Source: an uncultured Lachnospiraceae bacterium (lineage in GTDB: Bacteria; Bacillota; Clostridia; Lachnospirales; Lachnospiraceae). From it: DNA of 54,960 nucleotides. Numbering within the stretch: the stretch's first letter is position 1; each line of letters opens with the position of its first letter. The notes under the pieces are model-generated. The model was not told the origin of the DNA, ran no database searches, and was given only the letters and a program-made list of their open reading frames with translations. The position numbers and the translations under genes were made by a program. Shown here piece after piece: positions 32,958 to 41,928 of this stretch. The stretch lies in the NCBI GenBank assembly GCA_900551115.1, contig URUY01000026.1, forward strand, positions 1 through 54,960, in the 5' to 3' direction.

Positions 32958-33644
32958 GTGGAAAAATTAAAAAAATTTTATACCGACTATCGTCATGGTA
33001 TTCCGCTTATCATTTACGGAATTATCTATCTGACATGGTTTTTCTACTTGGAAAAAACAGTAACAAAGCAGTACACTGTTATTCATATGGCAATAGATGA
33101 CTACATTCCCTTTTGTGAGGTTTTCATCATTCCTTACCTCTTATGGTTTGTATATGTAGCCGCCGTGGTGGTATTTTTCTTCTTTAAGGATAAAACCGAC
33201 TACTACAGAACCTGTACCTTTTTATTTACAGGCATGACTGTTTTTTTGATTATTTCAACGCTTTGGCCTAACGGGCATCACTTAAGACCTGGTACGATGC
33301 CCCGTGACAATATCTTTACCCATATGGTGGCTTCCCTTTATCAGACGGACACTCCCACCAATTTATGGCCCAGCATTCATGTTTACAATGCCTTGGGCGC
33401 ACATTTTGCAATTGCAAAAAGTAAGTATTTTGAAAACAAAAAGGGAATTAAAACCGCTTCTTTTGTACTTGCAGCCTCGATTATTTTGGCAACCATGTTT
33501 TTAAAACAACATTCTGTTTTTGATGTATTGACAGCTTTCGCTTTATCGGTTATAATGTATATAGTCGTTTACAGATACGACTTGGTGCTGGCAATTAAAC
33601 ACATCCTGCATTCGGATGATAATTCCACACCACAGATTGGGTAA
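32958..33644 (+). CDS. PAP2-superfamily membrane phosphatase (inositol phosphorylceramide synthase-like)
   Basis: A multi-spanning protein of about 228 residues with five or six hydrophobic helices. PAP2 motifs are present in relaxed form: HHLRPGTMPRD, NLWPSIHVYNA and LKQHSVFDVL (catalytic His and Asp). It resembles the PAP2_3/AUR1-like branch, which acts on lipid phosphates or transfers head groups. I chose the GTG start: GGGAG is eight bases upstream and the promoter lies inside the longer frame that begins at 32847. Its gene sits beside a lipid kinase. Confidence 0.8.
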   Translation: MEKLKKFYTDYRHGIPLIIYGIIYLTWFFYLEKTVTKQYTVIHMAIDDYIPFCEVFIIPYLLWFVYVAAVVVFFFFKDKTDYYRTCTFLFTGMTVFLIISTLWPNGHHLRPGTMPRDNIFTHMVASLYQTDTPTNLWPSIHVYNALGAHFAIAKSKYFENKKGIKTASFVLAASIILATMFLKQHSVFDVLTAFALSVIMYIVVYRYDLVLAIKHILHSDDNSTPQIG

Positions 33645-33697
33645 TTCCCAATTTTGTTAGGTAGCAATATTCATTGCTGAATTCCTATTATTGAAAG

Positions 33698-33728
33698 CCG
33701 CGAGATACCCCCTATGTCTCGTGGTTTT
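33698..33728 (+). terminator. Terminator after the PAP2 gene
   Basis: CCGCGAGATA pairs with TGTCTCGTGG (two wobbles, ten pairs) around seven bases, then TTTT. A small CCTTG/CAAGG hairpin follows at 33731-33749. Confidence 0.7.
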
Positions 33729-33759
33729 CGCCTTGTAGGAATGCAAGGCAATGTAAAAG

Positions 33760-33785
33760 GAGCCGTGCCCATTTGGACACGGCTC
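33760..33785. terminator. Bidirectional terminator after the glycosyltransferase gene
   Basis: GAGCCGTG and CACGGCTC form an eight-base stem with a ten-base loop. TTTATTCTTT follows on plus and CCTTTTACATT on minus, so it can stop both convergent transcripts. Confidence 0.75.
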
Positions 33786-33793
33786 TTTATTCT

Positions 33794-34822
33794 TTAATTA
33801 AAGTTGAAAATCTTTTGGCAGATACGATAGCCTTCTACGGAAATCTTTCTTCCGCCTTTTCCCGGCAGGTTCATGGCACCGCCCATGATACCGTTGCGCA
33901 TCCAGAAATGCAGCTTTTTATCCTTATCCTTCAAGTATTTCCACAAATCCTTCTTTACTTCAAGATGCTCTTTGGTTCCCGAACGAATACACAAAATAGA
34001 AGATACCGTCATGATAATTTCCAAATAGTTGCGCATGTACTGATAACGCCTTTTGGTCTTTGCAATCTCTGCTTTATTCTTTGTAAAATAATCAATCATC
34101 AGCTTGTTGACCCTTATCTGCTGGTCCAATCTGGAAATCATTATCTCTTCATTGACGGACTGGTCTGCACGCCCGATGTAATACCGGTAAAAATTTACAT
34201 CCAGGTAATACATGTTCTCCACCCACAGAAGCGGCTCAAATACATAAATATTATCCACATAGAAGGTATGCTCCGGCAGTTTTAGGCCGCTGTCCTTCAG
34301 AAGCTGGGTTCTGAAAATAACAGAATGCATTAAAATATAGTGACCCTTGCTGAAATGCTTGCAGTCATTCCAGGTAAACATTTTATCCTGAGGAAGGATA
34401 TGCCGGTAATGCATAATCTTCTTACGCTTCTCCCCTTCCTTTTCATATACATAATTGCTGACTAACATATCCAGATGCTTGCCGCCGCCGGCTATAGTGC
34501 GCAGGGTATCTAAAATCTTCATATACGCTTCTTCCTGTACCCAGTCGTCACTGTCCACCACTTTGAAATAGAGTCCTGTCGCATTTTCAATTCCGGTATT
34601 TACCGCAGAACCGTGGCCGCCGTTTGCCTTATGGATTGCCCTGACAATGCCGGGATATTTAGCCTCGTACCGGTCTGCAATCTCTGCCGTATCGTCTTTC
34701 GTGGAGCCATCATCTACAATCAGTATTTCAACATCTTCACCGCCCGGCAAAAGCGATTCAATACAATTGCTCATATAAGCTGCTGAATTATAACATGGGA
34801 TGGCAATAGATAATAATTTCAT
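33794..34822 (-). CDS. Family 2 glycosyltransferase
   Basis: The 342-residue GT-A enzyme opens with LLSIAIPCYNSAAYM, has the nucleotide-binding ILIVDDGSTKDDT and the metal motif VVDSDDWVQEE. The C-terminal half is basic and may contact membrane or wall substrate; no transmembrane helix is evident. Donor and acceptor are unknown. Its ATG overlaps the stop of the SfsA-MutY fusion gene (ATGA), so it is translationally coupled to a repair gene, an unusual pairing. Confidence 0.9.
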   Translation of the reverse strand: MKLLSIAIPCYNSAAYMSNCIESLLPGGEDVEILIVDDGSTKDDTAEIADRYEAKYPGIVRAIHKANGGHGSAVNTGIENATGLYFKVVDSDDWVQEEAYMKILDTLRTIAGGGKHLDMLVSNYVYEKEGEKRKKIMHYRHILPQDKMFTWNDCKHFSKGHYILMHSVIFRTQLLKDSGLKLPEHTFYVDNIYVFEPLLWVENMYYLDVNFYRYYIGRADQSVNEEIMISRLDQQIRVNKLMIDYFTKNKAEIAKTKRRYQYMRNYLEIIMTVSSILCIRSGTKEHLEVKKDLWKYLKDKDKKLHFWMRNGIMGGAMNLPGKGGRKISVEGYRICQKIFNFN

Positions 34823-36669
34823 TCGTCCTCTCTCCTCTGGTACTTTTCATTTCCCAGCTTTATATTTAAATAACCTGTATACGCCGCAAATGCGGACGGA
34901 ACAGGATATTTTTCTTCTGTTTCCTCCGGCTCTGCAAAAACCCAATTTTCTGCCGCCAGACTTTCTGCCTTAGGCGCAAGTTCATCCACCCTTATCATAT
35001 ATCCCCACATATGCCACTCTTTATGTGTAAAAATATGCCTGGATTCCTGAAGCCTGACTACCCTGAGCGCCTTAAGCCCCACTCCCTGAAGCCAATCCAA
35101 AACCTCTTTTTCTGACCTGTGTCCTGACATGGACGGAAACTCATACATTCCTGCCAAAAGTCCCTTTGAAGGTCTTTTATGAAGCGCCGTTTTATTGGCA
35201 TCCCGGATAACCAGAATCGTTTTTTCTTCAATGCTGCGGGGCTTCTTACTGCTTTTCTTAGGATATTCCCCCTGCATCCCTGCTTCTCTTGCCATGCAGA
35301 TTTCTGCCAGCGGACAGCTCTCACAGTGGGGCGCACCGTTTGGGATACACACCATGGCACCGATTTCCATCATTGCCTGATTAAAGTCCCCGGCCCTTTT
35401 CGGCATAACGGCAAGAAGCTCTTCTTCCGTCTTTTTTTTCACTGCCGGAAGGAGTATGTCCTCCCCCCTCATACCTACTCTGGAAATAACCCGCAGCGCA
35501 TTACCGTCCACCGCAGGTACAGGCTGCCCAAATGCTATGGAGGCTATTGCCCCTGCCGTATAGCTGCCTATCCCCGGCAGCTTTAAAAGCTCTTCATATG
35601 CGGAAGGCATAACCCCGCCGTATTCCGTCATAATACGGACAGCCGCTTTCTGCAGATTTCTTACCCGGTTATAATATCCCAGTCCTTCCCAAAGTTTTAA
35701 AAGCAGCTCCTCCGGTGCCTTTGCCAGACTTTCCACATCCGGCAGCGCCGTCATAAATCTTTCAAAATAAGGTTTCACTGCCTCTACTCTGGTCTGCTGC
35801 AGCATGATCTCCGATATCCAAACCCTATAGGGTGCGGGTTCCTCCCGCCAGGGAAGTATCCGCCTGTTACTATCATACCATGCCAGGAGCGGTTTGGGAA
35901 TGTCTTCAAGGCACCCCTTTCTAAATTTTATCTTAGGTTGTGCAAAATTCTTTCCAAAGACAGCTTCCTTTTCCGGTTCGCCAGGCTTTTCAAGCCTCAC
36001 CTCCACCGGTTCATTGATTATCATTTTATCCGGTTCTACCAGACAGTCATAAGCAAGAATATGCACGCCTGCTTCTTTGGCTTCTTGCAGCGCCTCTGCA
36101 AGCGCCGGCTGTGTTTCTCTGTTAGGGGTAAAGTAGGATACCCCCTTCATCTGTACCACAAAAAGCACATAGACCTCGTACCCCTCCCGTCCGGCAGCTA
36201 TCAGCTCCTCCACATGCTTTAAGGCACGCTCCGATGGTGCGTCCGGAAAAAACACCACATTATCCTGCTCCAGCGTAACCCCCTTTACCTCCATAAATAT
36301 CTTTTTTCCGCCTGCTTCCAGATAAAAATCAAAACGGGATTTGCCGTATTTTGTTTCAGGACGCACAAAATCCAGGTCCGGGAAGAGCTGCTTTTTTAAA
36401 AGCCACTCTTCCACGGCCCTGTTCGGCGCCTGGGAATCCATATTGATTATTCTGCCGTTCTTTTCTACAGCTACCAGATCATAAGCTGTTTTTCTGTCCG
36501 GATTACCGCTTTTTTCCAGATAAACTACTGCCTGCTCTGTCAAAAGCTCGCCGCATCTTCCCGTATTCTTTACATGAACGGTTTCCTTTCTGCCTGCGAT
36601 TTCCACATATGCAATAAAACGGTTTGGCCGTTCCAGAAACATACCCTTTATAATATCATGATACTTCAT
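34819..36669 (-). CDS. SfsA-MutY fusion: PD-(D/E)XK protein joined to A/G-specific adenine glycosylase
   Basis: One uninterrupted 616-codon frame encodes two normally separate proteins. Residues 1-~230 are SfsA (sugar fermentation stimulation protein, now usually described as a DNA/RNA nuclease): NTGRCGELL, RFDFYLE with D114, FMEVKGVTLE with E127 and K129. Residues ~255-616 are MutY: ISEIMLQQTRVE (catalytic E287), LPGIGSYTAGAI helix-hairpin-helix, VDGNALRV (D388) and a [4Fe-4S] motif C441-x7-C-x2-C-x5-C458. A NUDIX-like C-terminal domain carries FTH at 547-549, which reads 8-oxoG. MutY removes adenine mispaired with 8-oxoG. The start overlaps the nucleotidase gene's end and its stop overlaps the glycosyltransferase start. 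All key residues of both halves are present. Confidence 0.92.
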   Translation of the reverse strand: MKYHDIIKGMFLERPNRFIAYVEIAGRKETVHVKNTGRCGELLTEQAVVYLEKSGNPDRKTAYDLVAVEKNGRIINMDSQAPNRAVEEWLLKKQLFPDLDFVRPETKYGKSRFDFYLEAGGKKIFMEVKGVTLEQDNVVFFPDAPSERALKHVEELIAAGREGYEVYVLFVVQMKGVSYFTPNRETQPALAEALQEAKEAGVHILAYDCLVEPDKMIINEPVEVRLEKPGEPEKEAVFGKNFAQPKIKFRKGCLEDIPKPLLAWYDSNRRILPWREEPAPYRVWISEIMLQQTRVEAVKPYFERFMTALPDVESLAKAPEELLLKLWEGLGYYNRVRNLQKAAVRIMTEYGGVMPSAYEELLKLPGIGSYTAGAIASIAFGQPVPAVDGNALRVISRVGMRGEDILLPAVKKKTEEELLAVMPKRAGDFNQAMMEIGAMVCIPNGAPHCESCPLAEICMAREAGMQGEYPKKSSKKPRSIEEKTILVIRDANKTALHKRPSKGLLAGMYEFPSMSGHRSEKEVLDWLQGVGLKALRVVRLQESRHIFTHKEWHMWGYMIRVDELAPKAESLAAENWVFAEPEETEEKYPVPSAFAAYTGYLNIKLGNEKYQRREDE

Positions 36670-37624
36670 CTATCTTTCTTTCCAGTCTGTATATATTCGT
36701 CTTGGCTTTGCTGCTCCTTATCGGCACTCTTGCCGCTGGTACGACTTCTGCCGCCAGCTTCGTATGTAAGGGCTGGTCGTCAAAAAAAATCTGTGCCCCA
36801 AAAGCCGACAGCACCTCTCTCTTCGTAATGCCTCCTAAAAAGAAGGCTTCGTCAATTCTGACATTCCACGCCCGCAGCGTGCGTATCACACGCTCATGGG
36901 CCGGCGCGCTTCTGGCTGTAACCAGTGCCGTCCTGACAGGCGTCTCTGACGGTTCAAACTCTCTCTGCAAATCAGATAATATCTTTAAAAAGCGGGCAAA
37001 GGGACCTGCATGAAGGGGAAGCATCGCCTTTTCCTTTTCACTGTTTTCAAAGGCTTCCAGTCCCTGCTCCAAAAAAATCCGTTCAGCTTCGTCCGAAAAC
37101 AAGACAGCATCCCCGTCAAATGCAATTCTTATCTGGGTGCTTTCTTTATCTTCGCCGCCGCTCTCCGTATAATCTGCCGATTCCCCGCCGCAGATGATTC
37201 CCGCCGCAATACCGGCATCTATAGCCGACTGCACATCCTCTTCACAGGCGGATAAGAACAAATCCGTTTTAAAAGCTGTCAGATACGGAACAAGCGGCGC
37301 ACCGCTTAAGAACACAGCCCTTGTTATCTTTAGTCCGTAGCTCTCTATGGAATGAAAAATGCGGAGCGAAATGTCCGGACTGTTCTTTGACATCAGAATG
37401 ACCTCCACCCTGTTTGCCTGCCCCGGCAGTTCATTTAAACATAGCAGCGATTTTATCAGCGCAAAGCCCGGTCCCGGCTTTAAGCTCTCATTTTCATGCT
37501 CCTTCTGATAAATGCCGTATGCCTCCACTCCCTTTTCTTCAAATATCCTGTTTTCCACTCTCAAATCAAAAAGCGCACGCGTAGAAACGCCTATTACCAA
37601 TTTATGTTCAAGGCTGTAAGCCAT
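36656..37624 (-). CDS. 5'-nucleotidase (cytosolic NT5C1-like, PF06189 family)
   Basis: The 322-residue protein resembles the cytosolic 5'-nucleotidase I family: VIGVSTRALFDL near the N-terminus, LNELPGQANRVEVILMSKNSPD, RAVFLSGAPLVPYL, then IRIAFDGDAVLFSDEAE and FFLGGITKREVL. Such enzymes remove phosphate from nucleoside monophosphates. Its last 14 bases overlap the SfsA-MutY start (TCATGA), so the two are translationally coupled. The context suggests, without proof, a link to purine or oxidised nucleotide handling. Confidence 0.85.
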   Translation of the reverse strand: MAYSLEHKLVIGVSTRALFDLRVENRIFEEKGVEAYGIYQKEHENESLKPGPGFALIKSLLCLNELPGQANRVEVILMSKNSPDISLRIFHSIESYGLKITRAVFLSGAPLVPYLTAFKTDLFLSACEEDVQSAIDAGIAAGIICGGESADYTESGGEDKESTQIRIAFDGDAVLFSDEAERIFLEQGLEAFENSEKEKAMLPLHAGPFARFLKILSDLQREFEPSETPVRTALVTARSAPAHERVIRTLRAWNVRIDEAFFLGGITKREVLSAFGAQIFFDDQPLHTKLAAEVVPAARVPIRSSKAKTNIYRLERKIDEVS

Positions 37625-37684
37625 AGAAACCTCCTTCTTCCCATGGCCTGCTGCAGCAAGCGGCTGCTTTATCCGTTCCGTCCT

Positions 37685-38290
37685 CTACCTGAGTCTGCTG
37701 CACTCATACTTATCACGGGTAATCAGACAATTTCTCAGTCCAAGAAAACGCTCTTCCAGACTGCCTTCCGGCACCTCCACGTCACTGGCAATTGCCATTG
37801 TGGTAATCATTTCGTCTGTGATCCGATGCTTTAAGCCTGTCAGGATATTCAAACGTTCCTCGTAGCTGTCTGCCTCCAAAAACTGAAGCACCATGGAATC
37901 AATATGCAATTCTTCTGTCGGTTCTGCACCTTCTTCCTGTGCTGCCACCTCTGACGATGCCGCACCCTCTTCCTGTGCCGTTACCTCTGGCGATGCCGCA
38001 CCCTCTTCCTGTGCCGTCACCTCTGACGATGCCGGCGCTGTTACCAATATCTGCTCCCCGCCCCGCAGTTCAAATCTGAAGTCCTGTTCTGCCTCAGGAT
38101 ATTTTTGCTTATCCACCTTAGCAAGAAAATTGTCAAGCGGTCTGGCATATATCTTAAATTCTCCGTACAAGGCCTGATAAACCACCAGTTTTTCTCCTGT
38201 TTCTGAATGCTCTGCCAATGCAAGCACCTGATACAGGTTGCCTTTGAAGTGTTTATATATTTCATACGGTTTCGGAATCCGGGACATACT
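37685..38290 (-). CDS. DUF1653 protein with a variable acidic repeat
   Basis: The 201-residue protein has an N-terminal DUF1653 domain (YEIYKHFKGNLYQVLALAEHSETGEKLVVYQALYG, residues ~7-45) of unknown function. A middle segment has three copies of a 12-residue unit (EVTAQEEGAAS-type) and a helical C-terminus follows. The repeats are 36-bp DNA duplications. The start is the ATG with AAAGGAG upstream; a longer frame begins 22 codons earlier. It lies 60 bases ahead of the nucleotidase gene. Confidence 0.8.
   Translation of the reverse strand, partial: SMSRIPKPYEIYKHFKGNLYQVLALAEHSETGEKLVVYQALYGEFKIYARPLDNFLAKVDKQKYPEAEQDFRFELRGGEQILVTAPASSEVTAQEEGAASPEVTAQEEGAASSEVAAQEEGAEPTEELHIDSMVLQFLEADSYEERLNILTGLKHRITDEMITTMAIASDVEVPEGSLEERFLGLRNCLITRDKYECSRLR
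37932..38039. repeat. Three tandem 36-bp repeats inside the DUF1653 gene
   Basis: Units start at 37932, 37968 and 38004 with the common core TCTTCCTGTGC and differ at a few positions. Since 36 is a multiple of three, gain or loss of units would keep the frame and change length by 12 residues. Confidence 0.85.
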
Positions 38291-38348
38291 GTTCTCCTTT
38301 CGTCCGCTCTTGCGGTTCTTTTTATTATAATCCCAAATTCCCTGCTTG

Positions 38349-38720
38349 TCATGCATTTCCTGTAAAGGAATGTATAAAGCTGCAGTTTTGCTCCTGAAAG
38401 GCTTTTTCTTCCAGTTCTCCTGCCAAGGCTGCCTTTTCCTCTTCTGTCATATTTAAAAATCTGCTGTTATGTACAGTAATACGGTACTCCCTGCTGCCGT
38501 CCTCCCATACAGTCCTCGTCAGCATTACACCGCTGTTCTCAAACCCGGCTTCATTCAGATATTCCCGCATTATTCTTACATATTCCCGCTCCAGCTTTAA
38601 ATAATAGTTTTCATTTTCCTTTACCGCATCCCTGCTCTGACTCTTAACCGTTCCCGCCGCCAAAAAAGCAGTTATCAAAACCAGTAAAACCGTGGTTACA
38701 ACAAATCTTCCTGTTTTCAT
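38349..38720 (-). CDS. Small membrane-anchored protein of unknown function
   Basis: The 123-residue protein has one N-terminal hydrophobic helix (FVVTTVLLVLITAFLAAGT), then a charged, probably extracytoplasmic region with a YYLKLEREYVRIMREYLNEAG helix and SREYRITVHNSRFL strands. No family is recognised. GGGAGGAAAGAG fixes this ATG over an in-frame one 14 codons earlier. It precedes DUF1653 by 58 bases and is separated from the upstream two-component operon by a terminator. Confidence 0.65.
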   Translation of the reverse strand: MKTGRFVVTTVLLVLITAFLAAGTVKSQSRDAVKENENYYLKLEREYVRIMREYLNEAGFENSGVMLTRTVWEDGSREYRITVHNSRFLNMTEEEKAALAGELEEKAFQEQNCSFIHSFTGNA

Positions 38721-38825
38721 CTCTTTCCTCCCGTCAGCTTTCATTTCATTTCTGATATACACAGTGTACAGGAATCAGTGTCCAAATAACCTCCCTTTGA
38801 ACGGGTAATGCAAATATCTCCCAAA

Positions 38826-38866
38826 TTCAAAAAACCGTCCCCTGCTGCCTTGCAGAGAACGGTTTT
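38826..38866 (-). terminator. Terminator of the comEA-to-kinase run
   Basis: AAACCGT and ACGGTTT (38859-38865 and 38832-38838) enclose a CTGC/GCAG hairpin. Six T residues follow on the minus strand. Confidence 0.8.
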
Positions 38867-38883
38867 ACCATTTATCCATACGT

Positions 38884-39798
38884 CTATTTAAGTTCTATGA
38901 TTTCTTCCTCGTAAATATCTATATGGAACAAATCGCCGTAATATCCTTCTATTCCCTTATAGCCCCAGTCTTTGGCCGAATTGCCCTTCTCCAGGGCTAT
39001 CGTCATCGGTACAAATCCCCAGCGTATTCCGTCTCCGTCTATATATCCGTTGGTACAATGGGCACGGTATACGGCATACTCTCCCCTTTCATAACCCAGC
39101 ATCAGCGCCATATCTCCGTAAGTAATCTCCGTCATAACGTCATAGCCCTCTGACTCCAGATAGAACTCGCACCCTTCTATAAACTGTCCGTTCAAAAATG
39201 CCGTCACTTCCTTATCATCTGACATAAGCTGGGTAACATAATCCGCAGCCTCTGCACAATACAGCTCTGCCTGATAAATAATATATTCACTGGCATCTAC
39301 CCGAAAAGTAAAATCAAAGGTTTCATAATCACTGAAGCGAATGTTCCAAAAAGCAATTTCCGTACTCTCTGCATTTTCCGCAGTGCTGTCACTTAAGTTG
39401 TAATATTCCGCATAAACAATATTGCCCTCTATGTCATAAGCAGAAATATCCGGCAGCATATTATACTGTGCCGCAATCCGCATAGCCTCTCTTATGCCTG
39501 CTAACAGTTCCCTGTCCGTAACCTCCTGTCCGCTCAGGTACAGTGTTCTTTTTAAAGCTTCCTGTTTTATGATGTTTTCCATCATCTGCTGTATACGCTC
39601 CCGCACAGTCAGATCCACCGGGCTTTTAAAAGAAAAGTCTTCTCGCTCCACAACATGCACCTGATTTAAATCCTTGCTGTCCATAAGAGCGCTGTAGCCC
39701 TGCGGCATCAGAAAAGTTGCCAGCATCAGAATCGTAATCGTAAGAATACCGATTGCATAATCCAATATCCCGCCTTTTTTTTCACCGTTATTTTTCAC
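38884..39798 (-). CDS. Membrane-anchored extracytoplasmic protein linked to a two-component system
   Basis: The 304-residue protein has one N-terminal transmembrane helix (YAIGILTITILMLATFLMP) and a mainly acidic extracytoplasmic domain with no family I recognise. Its GTG start follows GGAGG by six bases and overlaps the last codons of the sensor kinase gene, so the two are translationally coupled. This placement suggests a role in ligand sensing or as a regulated target of the second two-component system. Confidence 0.75.
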   Translation of the reverse strand: MKNNGEKKGGILDYAIGILTITILMLATFLMPQGYSALMDSKDLNQVHVVEREDFSFKSPVDLTVRERIQQMMENIIKQEALKRTLYLSGQEVTDRELLAGIREAMRIAAQYNMLPDISAYDIEGNIVYAEYYNLSDSTAENAESTEIAFWNIRFSDYETFDFTFRVDASEYIIYQAELYCAEAADYVTQLMSDDKEVTAFLNGQFIEGCEFYLESEGYDVMTEITYGDMALMLGYERGEYAVYRAHCTNGYIDGDGIRWGFVPMTIALEKGNSAKDWGYKGIEGYYGDLFHIDIYEEEIIELK

Positions 39799-41206
39799 CG
39801 CGCACCTCCCCTGTCGGGAATACCACCCAGATTGCCGTACCTTTCCCTTCTTCGCTTCTGATATACCATCTTGCATTATGCACTTCTACGATACGGCTGC
39901 ACAGCGTCATTCCCAGTCCGGCGCCTCCCTCCTTACGGGAACGCGACTTATCCACCATATAAAAGGCTTCCGTTATTTTATCAATCTCCTCCTTTGGCAT
40001 GCCGCAGCCGTTGTCCTTTACCATCAGCTCATACCCTTCTTTCGTCTGCCGTCCCTTTATCCAAATGATCCCTTCCTGTTCCAGCGCCTTTCTGGCATTG
40101 TCCACTAAATTGACAAGAAGGGAAATTAAAAGGTCATGCTCCCCACAGACAGTCCCTTCCTCTACCTCTATATTGCAGGCCGCCTTTTTCTTCTCCAGGC
40201 TCTTTGATACTATCTGCTTTACTTCCTCCGCCAAAGCTTTTACCGAAATCTCCTTAAACTGATACTCCTGCTTATTGGTTACTATCAGCTCCAGCAGCTT
40301 AAAGGAAAGGCTTTCCAGACGCTTTCCCTGAGAATATATATAATTGGAAGCCTCCATCGTTTCTTCCTTTGTCATATCCATGGTACGCAGCATATCCGCA
40401 TACCCGATAATAGAAGTAAGCGGCGTTTTTAATTCATGGGCAAAAGAAGCAGTAAAATCCTCCTGCTTTCTCGCCGCATCCGTCAGTTCTTCCATTTTCT
40501 GCGTCAGATTGTCTGCCATCAGATTAAAATCCTGTGCCAGCGTACCAATCTCGTCTTCGCTTTTTACATTGGCACGGATATCATAATTCCCTTCCGCAAA
40601 CTTTTTGGTTGTATAGGAAAGCCCCACCACAGACCTTGTCAGGAAATGAGATATTATAAAAATCACTACGCTGGTCACAGCAAGCAGACCTAACATAATG
40701 ACACGGTACTGGTTATAAAAGCTGTTCCGCTCCTCGTACAGCTCGGTAATATCCTTTGCGCTTTCCAAATAATAGGTTCTGCCGCTCATGATACTTTTGC
40801 ATACAAAAATAAGATACCTGTGTTCTCCCGATTCCATAACCTGATACACGCAGGTATTTTCCCCAAGCTGCTCTATAAGCTGATGCTCCAGCCTGTTTTC
40901 AGAATTTTCATAAATAAGGTTCTGCGCACCTCTGTACAGCTTATAAGAGTATTCCTGATTATCCAGATTGCCTATCACTGATTCCGCCAGGTCCCTTACA
41001 ATTTTCTCCGTCCTGTAATTTTCAGACAAAGCGTTCATATTTACTTCAAAGGCAAACTGAAACATCCTGTTCTCACGGTTGCCTTCCTCAATTTCTTTTT
41101 CCAAAGAATTGCGAAAGCTCTGCGTAATCATAAAGATGCTGAACAGACTGAACACTATTGTTATAAGCGATGTAAATACAAAAAAGATTTTCCAGAAAAA
41201 TTTCAT
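39788..41206 (-). CDS. Sensor histidine kinase
   Basis: The 472-residue membrane kinase has two helices (~6-28 and ~168-190) flanking an extracytoplasmic sensor, then HAMP, a HisKA dimerisation domain with phospho-His H257 (SFAHELKTPLTS), and an ATP-binding domain with N box NLVDNARKAL, DNGCGMP and GGAGLGMTL. It pairs with the response regulator gene 16 bases upstream. Confidence 0.93.
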   Translation of the reverse strand: MKFFWKIFFVFTSLITIVFSLFSIFMITQSFRNSLEKEIEEGNRENRMFQFAFEVNMNALSENYRTEKIVRDLAESVIGNLDNQEYSYKLYRGAQNLIYENSENRLEHQLIEQLGENTCVYQVMESGEHRYLIFVCKSIMSGRTYYLESAKDITELYEERNSFYNQYRVIMLGLLAVTSVVIFIISHFLTRSVVGLSYTTKKFAEGNYDIRANVKSEDEIGTLAQDFNLMADNLTQKMEELTDAARKQEDFTASFAHELKTPLTSIIGYADMLRTMDMTKEETMEASNYIYSQGKRLESLSFKLLELIVTNKQEYQFKEISVKALAEEVKQIVSKSLEKKKAACNIEVEEGTVCGEHDLLISLLVNLVDNARKALEQEGIIWIKGRQTKEGYELMVKDNGCGMPKEEIDKITEAFYMVDKSRSRKEGGAGLGMTLCSRIVEVHNARWYIRSEEGKGTAIWVVFPTGEVRGEK

Positions 41207-41222
41207 TAAACATCCCCTTCAC

Positions 41223-41876
41223 TCAGGCTTCCAAGCGGTATCCCACCTTATACACCGCAACAATTTTGTCTTCCCAGTGCAGCTTTTTTTTCAGTCTCTG
41301 TACATGCAGATCTACCGTCCTGCTCTCTCCCATATACTCACTTTCCCATACATTTTCATATATGGTATCTCTGTAGAGGGCGATATTTTTATTCCGGATA
41401 AACAGAAGCAGCAGTTCAAACTCCTTCAGGGTCAGCATAACCTGTTCTCCGTTCTGCATGACTACCCTGGAATACACGTCCACTTCGATATCCAGAATCT
41501 TAATCAGCCGGTCAGCCTTATTGTATCTCCTAAGAACCGCCTCTACTCTGGCAAGCAGCTCCACGATTTCAAAGGGCTTGGCAATATAATCATCCGCCCC
41601 TTTTTTTAATCCCTTTACCCGGTTTTCCACAGTACCCATAGCAGTAATAAAAATAACCGGAACATCCAGGCTCTGGGCATACTCCAAAAGCTCATAGCCG
41701 TTTATTTTAGGAAGCATGATGTCAAGCAGTATCAGGTCGTAGCTGCCGTTTGTCATCATATCGGCTGCTTCCTGTCCGTCAAATGCACATCTGCACTGAT
41801 AGCCTGCCTTTGTCAGATTCATGCGTATCAGATTGGAAATGGGCTCTTCATCCTCCACTATCAGTATCTTAATCAT
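41223..41876 (-). CDS. OmpR-family response regulator
   Basis: The 217-residue protein has a receiver domain with phospho-Asp D52 (LILLDIMLP) and K in YIAKPFE, then a winged-helix output domain (VMLTLKEFELLLLFIRN, ESRTVDLHVQRLKKKL). It presumably controls genes sensed by the adjacent kinase. It follows holA by 52 bases. Confidence 0.94.
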   Translation of the reverse strand: MIKILIVEDEEPISNLIRMNLTKAGYQCRCAFDGQEAADMMTNGSYDLILLDIMLPKINGYELLEYAQSLDVPVIFITAMGTVENRVKGLKKGADDYIAKPFEIVELLARVEAVLRRYNKADRLIKILDIEVDVYSRVVMQNGEQVMLTLKEFELLLLFIRNKNIALYRDTIYENVWESEYMGESRTVDLHVQRLKKKLHWEDKIVAVYKVGYRLEA

Positions 41877-41928
41877 TTATCCTACCCCCTTCTTTGTCAG
41901 CATAGCCACGCCTTGTATCATAATTGCA

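Noticed and set aside
37932..38039. Repeats resembling a short CRISPR array
   Set aside because: Units are contiguous without spacers and are in frame inside a gene; no cas genes.
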